Shown piece after piece: positions 7,550 to 16,545 of a stretch of DNA of 64,000 nt (its first letter is position 1; every line of letters starts with the position of its first letter). The notes under the pieces were generated by a model. The model saw only the letters and a list, made by a program, of their open reading frames with translations, did not search any database and was not told the origin of the DNA. The translations under genes and the position numbers were made by a program. The DNA is from Derxia gummosa DSM 723. GTDB lineage: Bacteria > Pseudomonadota > Gammaproteobacteria > Burkholderiales > Burkholderiaceae_E. The stretch covers positions 353,708-417,707 of the forward strand of contig NZ_AXWS01000013.1 in assembly GCF_000482785.1 (NCBI RefSeq). The letters run 5' to 3'.

Positions 7550-9727
7550 ATGAAACCCCTCCTCCTCGCCGCCGCGCTCGCGCTGGCCGGCACCGCCTCG
7601 CCCGGCGCCTTCGCGGCCGATGACGCCGCCCGCGCCACGCCCGCCGACGCCGCGCGGCCCGCCGCCGCGCCGGCCGCCGACGCCCGCCGTGCAAGCGCTT
7701 TCAAGCCGGGCAACGTCACCGCCGCCCGCCTCGCCGCCGCCGACGCCGACGGCGCCGACTGGCTCGCCCACGGCCGAACCTACGGCGAGCAGCGCTACAG
7801 CCCGCTCAGGGCGATCAACGCCGGCAACGTCGCGCGCCTCGGCGTCGCCTGGACGCAGAAGATCGACTGGGACCAGGGCGTCGAGGCCACGCCCATCGTG
7901 GTCGATGGCGTGATGGTCACGACCGGCCCGTACAGCATCGTCTATGCCTTCGACGCCGCCACCGGCCGGCCGCTCTGGAAATACGACCCCGAGGTACCGC
8001 GCGACAAGGGCGGCGAAGGCTGCTGCGGCGTGGTGAACCGGGGCGTCGCGGTGTGGGAGGGCAAGGTGTACGTCGGCGCCTACGACGGCCGCCTCGTCGC
8101 GCTCGACGCGCGCGACGGCAGGCTGCTGTGGCAGGTCGACACCCGGCTCGACCCCAACCGCAGCTACACCATCACCGGCGCGCCGCGCGTGGTGAAGGGC
8201 AAGGTGCTGATCGGCAACGGCGGCGCCGAGTTCGGCGTGCGCGGCTATGTCACCGCCTACGACGCCGCCACCGGCCGGCAGGCCTGGCGCTTCTTCACCG
8301 TGCCCGGCGATCCCGACCTGCCGCCCGAGGACAAGGCCATGGAAATCGCGCGCAAGACCTGGTCGGGCCGGGGCTGGCTGCGCTGGGGCGGCGGCGGCAC
8401 GGTGTGGGACTCGATGGCCTACGACCCGAAGCTCGACCTGCTCTACATCGGCGTGGGCAACGGCTCGCCGTTCAACTACGACTTCCGCAGCGACGGCAAG
8501 GGCGACAACCTCTTCCTGTCGTCGATCGTCGCGCTGCGCCCCGACACCGGCGAATACGTCTGGCACTACCAGACCACGCCGGCCGACATGTACGACTACA
8601 CGGCCACGCAATCGATCGTGCTGGCCGATCTCGACATCGACGGCCGCAGGCGCCAGGTGCTGATGCAGGCGCCGAAGAACGGCTTCTTCTACGTGCTCGA
8701 CCGCGCGACCGGCGAGCTGCTGTCGGCCGAGCCCTTCGTGCCCGTCAACTGGGCCTCGCGCATCGACAAGGCCACCGGCCGCCCGGTGCTCACCGGCAAG
8801 GCCAACTATCTCGACGGCGAAGGCGCCAAGCTCGTGATGCCGAGCTTTCTCGGCGGCCACAACTGGCAGCCGATGTCCTTCCACCCTGGCACCGGCCTCG
8901 TCTACCTGCCCGCGCAGGAGACGATGGCCGGACTCGAAGCGCAGAAGGAACCTCTGTTCCTGCCGACGAAGAAGGTCGTCAACATCGGCCTCGACGTGCC
9001 CGACCTGCCCGAGGACCCGAAGGTCGTGCAGCAGATTGCCGGCGCCTGGAAGGGCCGCCTGCTCGCCTGGGATCCGGTGAAGCAGAAGGCCGCGTGGACG
9101 GTCGAGTATCCGACCGCGTGGAACGGCGGCACGCTGGCCACCGCCGGCAACCTCGTGTTCCAGGGCACGGCCGACGGGCGCGCCGTCGCCTATGCCGCCG
9201 ACACCGGCCGCAAGCTCTGGGAAGCACCCGTCAACTCGGGCGCGATGGCCGGGCCGGTCACGTACAGCGTGAAGGGCGTGCAGTACGTGAGCTTCATGGT
9301 CGGCTGGGGCGGCTCGTTCCCGAACATCACCGGGCCGCTCTCGCTCGCCGCGAAGGTGAAGCCCGAGGCGCGCGTCGTGACCTTCCGGCTCGACGGCAAG
9401 GCCGCGCTGCCCGCGCCGAAGCACGCGCCGGCCGAGCAGCCCGAGCCGCCCGCGCTCGGCGCCAGCGCCGAGGAGCTGACCGTCGGCCGCAGGATGTTCA
9501 ACGGCCTGTGCGCCAACTGCCACGGCATCAACGCGGTGAGCGGCGGCGTCGTGCCCGACCTGCGCTATCTCACGCCCGCGAAGCACGAGGCCTTCAACGG
9601 CATCGTCGCGGGCGCGCGCATGCAGCGCGGCATGCCGTCCTTCGCCGAGGTGCTGAAGCCGGAGGACATGCGGCTGATCCACGAGTACCTCGTGAAGCGC
9701 GCGCACGACCTGAAGGACGGGCGCTGA
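7550..9727 (+). CDS. PQQ-dependent quinohemoprotein alcohol dehydrogenase
   Basis: A 725-residue periplasmic type II quinoprotein with a signal peptide (LLLAAALALAGTASPGAFA). It has an eight-bladed PQQ propeller with the adjacent Cys158-Cys159 disulfide pair (EGCCGV), a catalytic Asp349 in MYDYTATQ, and a C-terminal cytochrome c domain with heme site C653-x2-C-H (CANCHG). The residue two after the catalytic Asp is Thr351 rather than Asp, which by family rules points to a calcium enzyme and not a lanthanide XoxF type. Residues 25-60 are an Ala-rich linker carrying a copy of the dispersed palindrome at 7690. No PQQ biosynthesis genes are in the window. Confidence 0.9.
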   Translation: MKPLLLAAALALAGTASPGAFAADDAARATPADAARPAAAPAADARRASAFKPGNVTAARLAAADADGADWLAHGRTYGEQRYSPLRAINAGNVARLGVAWTQKIDWDQGVEATPIVVDGVMVTTGPYSIVYAFDAATGRPLWKYDPEVPRDKGGEGCCGVVNRGVAVWEGKVYVGAYDGRLVALDARDGRLLWQVDTRLDPNRSYTITGAPRVVKGKVLIGNGGAEFGVRGYVTAYDAATGRQAWRFFTVPGDPDLPPEDKAMEIARKTWSGRGWLRWGGGGTVWDSMAYDPKLDLLYIGVGNGSPFNYDFRSDGKGDNLFLSSIVALRPDTGEYVWHYQTTPADMYDYTATQSIVLADLDIDGRRRQVLMQAPKNGFFYVLDRATGELLSAEPFVPVNWASRIDKATGRPVLTGKANYLDGEGAKLVMPSFLGGHNWQPMSFHPGTGLVYLPAQETMAGLEAQKEPLFLPTKKVVNIGLDVPDLPEDPKVVQQIAGAWKGRLLAWDPVKQKAAWTVEYPTAWNGGTLATAGNLVFQGTADGRAVAYAADTGRKLWEAPVNSGAMAGPVTYSVKGVQYVSFMVGWGGSFPNITGPLSLAAKVKPEARVVTFRLDGKAALPAPKHAPAEQPEPPALGASAEELTVGRRMFNGLCANCHGINAVSGGVVPDLRYLTPAKHEAFNGIVAGARMQRGMPSFAEVLKPEDMRLIHEYLVKRAHDLKDGR

Positions 9728-9760
9728 GACTGCGGCGGGACGGCCACCGCCCGCCCGCCG

Positions 9761-10090
9761 CTAGCCGCGAAAGATGCGGATCGCCCCGAGCGCGATCACC
9801 ACCAGCCCGACGGGCAGCATCCACCACAGCAGACCGAAGAGGCTGCTCGTCGCGCGCAGCGACCAGCCGATCCAGCCGGCCAGCGCGCCGCCCATGCCGA
9901 CGAGCACGAGCAGCCAGCCGCCGATGGTCTCGGACGCTTCGCCGAACATCGTCTCGTCGGGGTCGCCCATCGAGGCGGCCATGAGGAAGAACGGCAGGCT
10001 GGCGAGCATCAGCCCCCACTTCGGCGCGCCGAGCCGGTCGGCGATCCAGATCGGCAGGGTCAGGGCAACAAGAATCAGGCATTGCTTCAT
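9761..10090 (-). CDS. Small membrane protein of unknown function
   Basis: A 109-residue hydrophobic protein with about four membrane segments (MKQCLILVALTLPIWIADRL first). The ATG at 10090 is preferred because it starts at the first membrane helix; the open frame begins at 10123. It lies 33 bp past the PhnB-like gene on the same strand and converges on the alcohol dehydrogenase. No family recognised. Confidence 0.6.
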   Translation of the reverse strand: MKQCLILVALTLPIWIADRLGAPKWGLMLASLPFFLMAASMGDPDETMFGEASETIGGWLLVLVGMGGALAGWIGWSLRATSSLFGLLWWMLPVGLVVIALGAIRIFRG

Positions 10091-10123
10091 CGGCGGGAAA
10101 GCGGGGGTTGCGGGCGGCCGCAT

Positions 10124-10597
10124 TCAACCATCGAACGCCGCCTGCAAGGCCGCGATGTCGAGCTTGACCATGCTCATCATCGCGGTGGCGGCGCGCGCGG
10201 CGGCCTCGGTATCGGTACTGGCGATCATCTCGTCGAGCACGGCGGGCACGATCTGCCAGCACACGCCCCAGCGGTCGCGCAGCCAGCCGCATTCCTCGGC
10301 GCTGCCGCCGTCGAGCAGCGCGTTCCAGTAGCGGTCGATCTCCTCCTGGCTGTCGCAGGTGACGACGAGGCTGATCGCGTGGTTGAACGGGTCCATCGGG
10401 CCGGCCGTCATCGCGGTGAATTCGCGGCCGAGCAGCGTGAACTCGACCACGCGCACCGCGCCGGGCGGGCCGGCGGGCGTCTCGATCGGCATGCTGGTGA
10501 CGCGGCGGATGGCCGAGTCCGGAAACAGCGAGGTGTAGAAGGCGGCGGCCTGTTCGGCCTCCTCGGCGTACCAGAGGAAGGGGGAGATGCGGGCCAT
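10124..10597 (-). CDS. PhnB-like glyoxalase-fold protein (3-demethylubiquinone methyltransferase-like)
   Basis: A 157-residue VOC-superfamily protein of the PhnB/3-dmu-9_3-mt group: ISPFLWYAEEAEQAAAFYTSLF at the start, a LLGREFTAMTAGP strand and CGWLRDRWGVCWQIVP at the end. The fold is reliable, but members of this group have no agreed reaction despite the methyltransferase name. The ATG at 10597 gives the canonical start. Confidence 0.8.
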   Translation of the reverse strand: MARISPFLWYAEEAEQAAAFYTSLFPDSAIRRVTSMPIETPAGPPGAVRVVEFTLLGREFTAMTAGPMDPFNHAISLVVTCDSQEEIDRYWNALLDGGSAEECGWLRDRWGVCWQIVPAVLDEMIASTDTEAAARAATAMMSMVKLDIAALQAAFDG

Positions 10598-10753
10598 GGC
10601 GGGCTCCTGCGCGGGTGGACGACCGGCCGACGCTAGGCCGCGTGCGCGGGACGCGGCCAAGCCTGCAACGACTGGAGACTGTTGCGCCGCAGCGGGCGGC
10701 GCGTGGCGCCGGGCACCCGCCGCGTGAGACGGCCGGCGATGTGGCGCGCCGCC

Positions 10754-11542
10754 TCAGCCCCAGGTCTCGCGCAGCGTGGCGCGGAACAGCTCGTTGAGCA
10801 GCGCGCCGACCTCGCCGCGCTCGGTGACGGGCAGCGCGAGCCTTTCCAGCCGGTCGAGTTCCGCGACGATGAAGCGCTGGATCGCGGGAATCGGCGGCGC
10901 GAGGCCCAGCTCGGGCGTGACGCGCTTGCGGTCGAGCAGCTCGTCGATCGCGGCGCGCAGGCCCGGCTCGGCGTCGATCAGCGGCAGCAGGCGGGCGAAC
11001 TCGATCGGCGCGGGCCGGCGCTGTTCGAGCAGCCAGCGCACCGAGAGCAGCGCGCGCAGGACGTAGAAGTACTTCTTGAGCCTCACGCGCTCGTGCAGGA
11101 GATGCTCGCGGAAGTTCGTCTTCGCCATGCTGCGGTAGTGATGCACGCCGCGCTCGATCGAGTACACCTCGGGCAGCAGTTCGCGGCAGCGCCGGCGCAG
11201 GCTGCCGCGCTCTACGTAGGTGATCGGCGACTGGAGCCATTCGACGAAGGCCGGGTTCGATTTCCAGAACAGCCGCAGCGCCTTGCGCAGGTCCCAGCCG
11301 TTGATGTCCATGTCATCGACGATCGGGTACTCGATGACGTCGCGCTGCTCCTCCAGCGTGACGGCCGCGTACCAGTCGGGCCGGTTCGCGTGGATGAAGC
11401 GGCCGTCGTAGTCGCTGTCGGGCGAGGCGAAGCCCCAGGCGCGGCTGCCCGATTCGACGGCGAGCAGGACGCGGACGTCGTGTTCGGCTTCGGCGGCGGC
11501 GAGGCGGCGGAGGATTTCCTGCTGCTTGTCGGCGGGGATCAT
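10754..11542 (-). CDS. RlaP/YcgL-type nucleotidyltransferase
   Basis: A 262-residue protein with the polymerase-beta nucleotidyltransferase signature ESGSRAWGFASPDSDYDGR: the GS helix, followed by the D-x-D metal pair. Downstream it has KSNPAFVEWLQSPI and an all-helical C-terminal domain, typical of predicted nucleotidyltransferases of PF10127. Some relatives act in RNA repair or ligation; the target here is unknown. The ATG at 11542 places the domain right at the N-terminus. Confidence 0.8.
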   Translation of the reverse strand: MIPADKQQEILRRLAAAEAEHDVRVLLAVESGSRAWGFASPDSDYDGRFIHANRPDWYAAVTLEEQRDVIEYPIVDDMDINGWDLRKALRLFWKSNPAFVEWLQSPITYVERGSLRRRCRELLPEVYSIERGVHHYRSMAKTNFREHLLHERVRLKKYFYVLRALLSVRWLLEQRRPAPIEFARLLPLIDAEPGLRAAIDELLDRKRVTPELGLAPPIPAIQRFIVAELDRLERLALPVTERGEVGALLNELFRATLRETWG

Positions 11543-11722
11543 GGCGGTGGCTGGCGTCTTGCTGCCGCGCGCGGGCGGCCGGGAGGCGCAGCCTACGACA
11601 GGCAGAAAAAGCCCGTCACGAATCGCTTCGCCACGGGCAAATGCCGGCACCCATCGGTGCGCGACAGGGGGCGGCGCGGCGGCGGACGCTGGCGCCGCCA
11701 TCGGTTCATGCGCCCCGGCCCG

Positions 11723-12226
11723 TCACGGCCGCGCCGACAGCGCGCGCAAGGCCTTGCCGAGCCGGTCGCGCTCGGCGCCGATCGCGCTGGCGAGGGTCGC
11801 ATCGTCATCGGGCAGGGAGATGTCGGCCGCCGCCAGCGCGGCGCGCGCCTCGGCGCCGGTCTTGCCGAACAGCGGCGCGACGCTGCCGATCGGCGCGCCT
11901 GCAATCGCTTGCATCGCGATCACGGACGGCGAACCGCCGCCCTTCCGGTCGCCGTCGGCGCCGACGAAGAAGCTCGCGCCCAGCGCGAGCACGCACAGGC
12001 CCATCACCGTGGCCGGCCGGGGCAGGCGCAGGTAGCGCTTGAGCGCGCTCCAGTTGACGACCCCGTGCAGCACGCCGGCGCCGGCCATGAGCCAGCCGGC
12101 CCATTCATGCACCGGCTTCTGAAGGCCGCGGTCGAGGTGAAAAAACATGAGCCCGCCCGTCACCGCCATCAGCGCGAAGCTGCCGATGGTGAGCGGGGTG
12201 GCCCAGTCGCGGAGGGTTCTGTTCAT
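11723..12226 (-). CDS. DUF4405-like membrane cytochrome b-type protein
   Basis: A 167-residue protein with three to four membrane helices. The first (WATPLTIGSFALMAVTGGLMFF) is followed by an HEWAGWLMAGAGVLHGVVNW helix whose spaced histidines resemble the heme-ligating pattern of DUF4405 and cytochrome b561-type proteins. The C-terminal third is soluble and reads like a short helical motif (GKTGAEARAALAAADISLPDDDATLASAI), seen in other small redox proteins. A copy of the dispersed palindrome is at 11900. Function unknown. Confidence 0.65.
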   Translation of the reverse strand: MNRTLRDWATPLTIGSFALMAVTGGLMFFHLDRGLQKPVHEWAGWLMAGAGVLHGVVNWSALKRYLRLPRPATVMGLCVLALGASFFVGADGDRKGGGSPSVIAMQAIAGAPIGSVAPLFGKTGAEARAALAAADISLPDDDATLASAIGAERDRLGKALRALSARP

Positions 12227-12407
12227 GGTGTTGTCCGTGCGGCGATGAGGTTGGCCGGCGCGCGATGGCCGGCGGACCCGGGGCGCGGGCCGCCGGCCCG
12301 CCGGCGGCGTCGAGCGCAATCCGCCAGCCTGCCGCCGGCGCGTGTCTGCCATGCTTCGCGCCGCCCCGAGGCGCCCGCCCGGGCCGCCCTTCAAAGGAAA
12401 CCGCCGC

Positions 12408-13016
12408 ATGACCACCCTGCCCGGCCCCGATGGCGAACACCGCTGCTTCTGGTGCCACGCCACGCCCGACTACCTTCGCTACCACGACGAGGAATGGGGC
12501 TTTCCGGTCGCCGACGACCGCCGCCTGTTCGAGAAGCTCTGCCTCGAAGGCTTCCAGTCGGGCCTGAGCTGGCGAACCATCCTCGTCAAGCGCGACAACT
12601 TCCGCGCCGCCTTCGACGGCTTCGATTTCACGAAGGTGGCGCGCTACGGCGAGGCCGACGTGGCCCGGCTGCTGGCCGACGCGGGCATCGTCCGGCATCG
12701 CGGCAAGATCGAGGCGACCATCAACAACGCCCGCCGCGCCGAGGAGATGGTGGCCGCGCAGGGCTCGCTCGCGGCATGGTTCTGGCGCTTCGAGCCGGCG
12801 CGCGATCCGTCCGTCGCGCCCGAGGTGATGGCCAAGTCGGCCGAGTCGATCGCGATGTCGAAGGCGCTGCTCAAGCTCGGCTGGAAGTTCGTCGGGCCGA
12901 CGACGATGTACGCCTTCATGCAGGCGATGGGCATGGTCAACGATCATTCCGACGGCTGCCGCACGCGGGCCGAGGTGGAGCGGGCGCGGGCGGCGTTTGC
13001 TCGGCCGGGGCGCTGA
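12408..13016 (+). CDS. tag: DNA-3-methyladenine glycosylase I
   Basis: A 202-residue Tag enzyme that removes 3-methyladenine from alkylated DNA in base-excision repair. Key features are the RCFWCHATPDYLRYHDEEWG start with zinc-binding Cys and His, the GFQSGLSWRTILVKRDNFR active-site region, and the C-terminal KFVGPTTMYAFMQAMGMVNDH..GC that completes the zinc site. The ATG at 12408 follows an AAAGGAAA ribosome site. Confidence 0.93.
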   Translation: MTTLPGPDGEHRCFWCHATPDYLRYHDEEWGFPVADDRRLFEKLCLEGFQSGLSWRTILVKRDNFRAAFDGFDFTKVARYGEADVARLLADAGIVRHRGKIEATINNARRAEEMVAAQGSLAAWFWRFEPARDPSVAPEVMAKSAESIAMSKALLKLGWKFVGPTTMYAFMQAMGMVNDHSDGCRTRAEVERARAAFARPGR

Positions 13017-13104
13017 GGGCGACAGACCGGCGCGTTCCCCCCGCGCGACACCCGCACGCAAACGGCCACCCGCGCCGCGCCGGGCTGCCACCATCGCCCC
13101 CACC

Positions 13105-14571
13105 ATGAAGCAGCCCACCGAAACCCTCTCCTCCCTCGCCCACGTCGGCGCCGTCCTCGCCTTCCTGCTCGCGCAGTTCCTGCCCGGCCACGGGCTGGCC
13201 GCGAGCGCGCTCTGGCTCGTGCTCGCGGCGACCGTGCTGCGCCTGCGCGACCTGCCGCCGCTCGCGCAACGCTTCTGCGTCGGTGGCGTGGCGGCCTACG
13301 CGGCCGTCGCGCTCGGCATGCCAGAACAGCGCGCCGAGGTCGATCGCGCGCTCGGCCAGGGCGTGGCCTTCTCCTGCCTGCTCGCGGTCCTCGGCGTGGT
13401 GCGCTATCCGGTCCGGCGCTCGCCCACCGTGCGCGAGGCCGCGCGCGGCCTGCTCGGTTTTCCGCCGAGGCGGCGCTACGCGGCCGTGAACGCGGGCTGC
13501 CATTTCCTGAGCCTGCTGTTCAACGTGGGCGTGATCCCGCTGCTCGGCGACCTGCTGCACGCCCGCGCCGCCCACCTGCCGCGCGATGCCGACTGCCACC
13601 GCCTCGTGCTCGCGAGCATGCGCGGCGCGGTGCTCATGACGATCTGGTCGCCGATGGGGCTGGGCGTGGCCATCGTCACGACGGCCATTCCGGCGCTCGA
13701 TCCGGTCGGCTTCATCGCGCTGGCCTTCGGCGTATCGATGACGCTGATGGCGCTGACGATCGCGGGCGCGGCAGGGCGGGCGGCGGCTGCGAGCGATGCC
13801 GACCCGACGGCGGACACTGCCGGCCTCGTCGCAGACGGCCGCGACACGCGCGCCGACACCCGCGCTGCAAGCGCTTTCACGCCCTCCGGCGCCGCCCGGC
13901 CCGACGCCGCCCCGGGCGGGCATGTCGAGCTCGCGCTCGTGCTCGCCGCCGCCGCGCTGCTGCTGGCGGGCGCGATCGGCGTGCATCAATGGCTGCGCTG
14001 GAGCTTCATCGCCTCGACCATCCTCGTGCTGCCCGCGTTCGCGCTGGCCTGGCTCGGGATCGAGCGCGCGATCCTGCGCGGCGCGACGCCGGCCGAGCAC
14101 GCGCGCGGCCTCCTGCACGGCATCGCCGACATGCGCGCCGAGAGCGCGATCTTCCTGTCGGCGAGCGTGATCGGCGCGGCGGTGTCGCTGTGGGTGCGCG
14201 CGCTGCCGGCGTGGCAGGCGATCCAGGGCGCCGAGGTGCCCGCGCTCGCGGTGCTGCTCGCCTGCCTGACGATCGTGCCGCTCGCGGGCGCGCTGTTCAT
14301 CCCGCACACGATCCTCATCATCCTGATCGCCCAGCTGTTCGGCGCGAGCCCGGTCGGGCAGGCGCATCCGTATGCGCTCGGCCTCGCGCTCACGCTCGGC
14401 TGGGCCACGGCGGTGAGCGTGTCGCCGATCAGCGCGATGTCGCTGCTGAGCGGCCGGCAGTGCGGCGTGGGCGCGCGCACGATCGCGCATCACTGGAACC
14501 GGCGCTTCGCGCTCGCGCTGTTCGCGGGGTCGGTGGCGACGGTGGTGGCGCTGCAGGCGGCCGGATACTGA
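13105..14571 (+). CDS. Polytopic membrane transporter-like protein, function unknown
   Basis: A 488-residue protein with roughly ten to twelve membrane helices in two halves. They are separated by a soluble linker of about 45 Ala/Asp/Thr-rich residues (about 225-270) holding a dispersed palindrome at 13866. Both halves contain a Ser/Pro-rich re-entrant-like segment (LMTIWSPMGLGVAI and ATAVSVSPISAMSLLSG), a pattern of ion-transporter superfamily permeases. I cannot name the substrate. The ATG at 13105 starts just before the first helix. Confidence 0.65.
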   Translation: MKQPTETLSSLAHVGAVLAFLLAQFLPGHGLAASALWLVLAATVLRLRDLPPLAQRFCVGGVAAYAAVALGMPEQRAEVDRALGQGVAFSCLLAVLGVVRYPVRRSPTVREAARGLLGFPPRRRYAAVNAGCHFLSLLFNVGVIPLLGDLLHARAAHLPRDADCHRLVLASMRGAVLMTIWSPMGLGVAIVTTAIPALDPVGFIALAFGVSMTLMALTIAGAAGRAAAASDADPTADTAGLVADGRDTRADTRAASAFTPSGAARPDAAPGGHVELALVLAAAALLLAGAIGVHQWLRWSFIASTILVLPAFALAWLGIERAILRGATPAEHARGLLHGIADMRAESAIFLSASVIGAAVSLWVRALPAWQAIQGAEVPALAVLLACLTIVPLAGALFIPHTILIILIAQLFGASPVGQAHPYALGLALTLGWATAVSVSPISAMSLLSGRQCGVGARTIAHHWNRRFALALFAGSVATVVALQAAGY

Positions 14572-14637
14572 GGATGAACAGGCTCGATGGCGCACCGGAC
14601 CGCGTGATCGGCGGCAGCTTCGTGGCCCGGCCGCGTC

Positions 14638-15849
14638 TCAACCCGCGGGCGGCGACGCGTCGTCGAGCCTGATCGGCGCCTTGCCGTCGGCATTGCCGGC
14701 ATCGGCGTGCCCGTCGTCCTGCGGCGTCTGCCCGGTCACCGGCTTGGCGGCGGCACCCTGCACCGCGGTGCGCGTCGCGGCGGGGCGGATGCCTTCGACG
14801 AGGCCCCGGATCATCAGCAGGATCGGCTCGGAGAAGAAGCCGGTCCCGAAGGCGAGCACGGCCCCCGATGCCAGCGTGGCGGGCGTCACGATGTACCAGG
14901 AAGCGAGCGCCAGGAAAGGCGCCGACACGAGCTGCATGATCTGGAAGACCACGCTCTCGCGCGTCTCGAACTCCAGCATCGGCGGCTCGTTGACCCTCAG
15001 CTTGTCCTTCACGTAGCCGACGTCGGAACGGCGCTGGTACTCGGGAATGCGGCGCGACAGGCTGACCGCACCGCCGATGTAGGCGAGCACGACGACGAAC
15101 AGCGGAACAGCGAGGCCGCCGTGGATCTCGGCGTACTCGCGGTGCGCGCGATCGTTGGCGTCGGTCACGCCTTGTGCCAGCTTGGCGCAGGGCGGTGCCG
15201 CCGAGTCGCAATCCTTGAATTCGGGCACCAGACGCCGCTGCGTAGTCCCGCCGATCGCCACCAGCCAGCCGTATTCGCGATCGACCTCGCGTCCCTGCCA
15301 GGTCCTGTCGCCGTCGGCACCCTTCGTTGACGGAGTCTTGTACTCGGGGCAGCGCGCCACCGAGGAGATCGCGCCGACATTGCCGTCATCGACCACGACG
15401 CAGCCGCGTACCAGCTGGATCGCGCCCGCGCGCGGCCACACGGCCGGCGTCGTGCCGTTGTAGCGGACGATGGCGTCGGTGTCTGCGATGAACGGCAGTA
15501 TCAGCAACGCGAATGCGCCGAAGGTGAAGCCATAGGCGAACACGAAGGAATGGTGCTCGCGCCCTTCCGTCGCGGGTCCGGTGAAGCAGACCATGAACCA
15601 AAGGGCCATGCCGGCCAACAACAGCGTGAAGACCACGAACCGCGCGATCGGCCAGGGAGCTTTCTCCGTCGTCACGCCCCCCACCAGCGCCACGAGTGCC
15701 AGCAGCAGGACGAGCAGCACCCAGGGAATCCAGCGCAGGAAACGCAGCGCCGCCGAGTCGGCCTCGGCAGTGTCGGAAGCGGGCTGCCGATCCGCCGCGG
15801 GTGCCGGATCGCCCTGCGGCGGTTCGTTGGGAGACGAGACGATGGCCAT
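14638..15849 (-). CDS. Hypothetical membrane protein
   Basis: A 403-residue protein. After a Pro/Ala-rich N-terminus come three membrane helices (around residues 38-60, 68-90 and 100-120), then a soluble domain of about 110 residues with four cysteines that could form disulfides, a fourth helix (LAVPLFVVVLAYIGGAVSL) and a final pair (AFLALASWYIVT and SGAVLAFGTGFFSEP-type). The last 45 residues are polar. The layout suggests an anchored domain exposed outside the cytoplasm. No family recognised. Confidence 0.6.
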   Translation of the reverse strand: MAIVSSPNEPPQGDPAPAADRQPASDTAEADSAALRFLRWIPWVLLVLLLALVALVGGVTTEKAPWPIARFVVFTLLLAGMALWFMVCFTGPATEGREHHSFVFAYGFTFGAFALLILPFIADTDAIVRYNGTTPAVWPRAGAIQLVRGCVVVDDGNVGAISSVARCPEYKTPSTKGADGDRTWQGREVDREYGWLVAIGGTTQRRLVPEFKDCDSAAPPCAKLAQGVTDANDRAHREYAEIHGGLAVPLFVVVLAYIGGAVSLSRRIPEYQRRSDVGYVKDKLRVNEPPMLEFETRESVVFQIMQLVSAPFLALASWYIVTPATLASGAVLAFGTGFFSEPILLMIRGLVEGIRPAATRTAVQGAAAKPVTGQTPQDDGHADAGNADGKAPIRLDDASPPAG

Positions 15850-16205
15850 AACGCACTCCGTGCAGCCGGCTGCCGGTACCCGGCCGCCCCGGCGGCGAAA
15901 GAATGCACGGATGCTAGGAGCGTCGATGCCGGCCCGAAATAGGATTCACGCGTCCATCGGCGATTGCACCGAGCACGCCCGGCCTCCTTGAGCGCGCCGC
16001 CGCGGTGGTCATGCGCCATGCGAGCCGGCGGCAGCAGAACGGCGGCCGAGCGGCGGGCGCGATGGGCACGCGCCAAGCGGCCGAGCCGCCACCGACGGGC
16101 GCCGGCTCGCATCGCCAACGGTAACGGTTACGGCCCGCCGCGGACAGGCGTTGGCGCCCACACCGCCGCATACCCTTGGCTGGATTCGTCCTACCCCGGC
16201 CCGCC
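15850..16205. other. 356-bp noncoding gap between divergent genes
   Basis: No supportable gene. The region separates two divergently transcribed hypothetical genes and contains a small dyad GTAACGGTTAC near 16123. Promoters for both sides should be here, but no clear -10/-35 pair is visible. Confidence 0.4.
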
Positions 16206-16505
16206 ATGTCCACTTTCGTCAACCGCACCGCCCATCTCGCGCAATTCGTCGTCCGCAGGGGCGAGCAGGTGATCGCGCGGCTCAGCGGCGTGGCGCCGGA
16301 TACCCGACCGGTATCCGGGCCATGGCCGCGCCAGCCCGCCATCCGGCTGACGCCCGACACGGGCGCGGTCAGCACCGGCGAGGTGTATTCGATCCACGCG
16401 ATCATCGACGGGATCACGACCGAACCCGTGACCACCGACAGGCTCGATGCCGTCGTCACGCTGACGGGCTGCGCCGGCGAGGGCTACCGGCTGCTGCTGG
16501 ATTGA
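16206..16505 (+). CDS. Small hypothetical protein
   Basis: A 99-residue soluble protein beginning MSTFVNRTAHLAQFVVRRGE. It is rich in beta-strand-forming residues and Thr, with no signal peptide or membrane segment. The ATG at 16206 is used; the frame is open from 16176. Its end converges on the RTX gene across a strong hairpin. Confidence 0.5.
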   Translation: MSTFVNRTAHLAQFVVRRGEQVIARLSGVAPDTRPVSGPWPRQPAIRLTPDTGAVSTGEVYSIHAIIDGITTEPVTTDRLDAVVTLTGCAGEGYRLLLD

Positions 16506-16537
16506 GCCGGCCGCCACGTTGGTGCGTGGCGGCCGGC
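16506..16537. terminator. Strong hairpin between convergent genes
   Basis: Arms of 13 bp (16506-16518 and 16525-16537) pair perfectly as GCCGGCCGCCACG around a 6-base TTGGTG loop. It has no U-tract, but its place between two converging genes (stops at 16505 and 16546) fits a bidirectional transcription barrier or mRNA 3' end. Confidence 0.6.
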
Positions 16538-16545
16538 GCGCCGGC

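Noticed and set aside
15850-16205. A small gene in the 356-bp gap
   Set aside because: Open frames here overlap the flanking genes in other registers and have no family resemblance.
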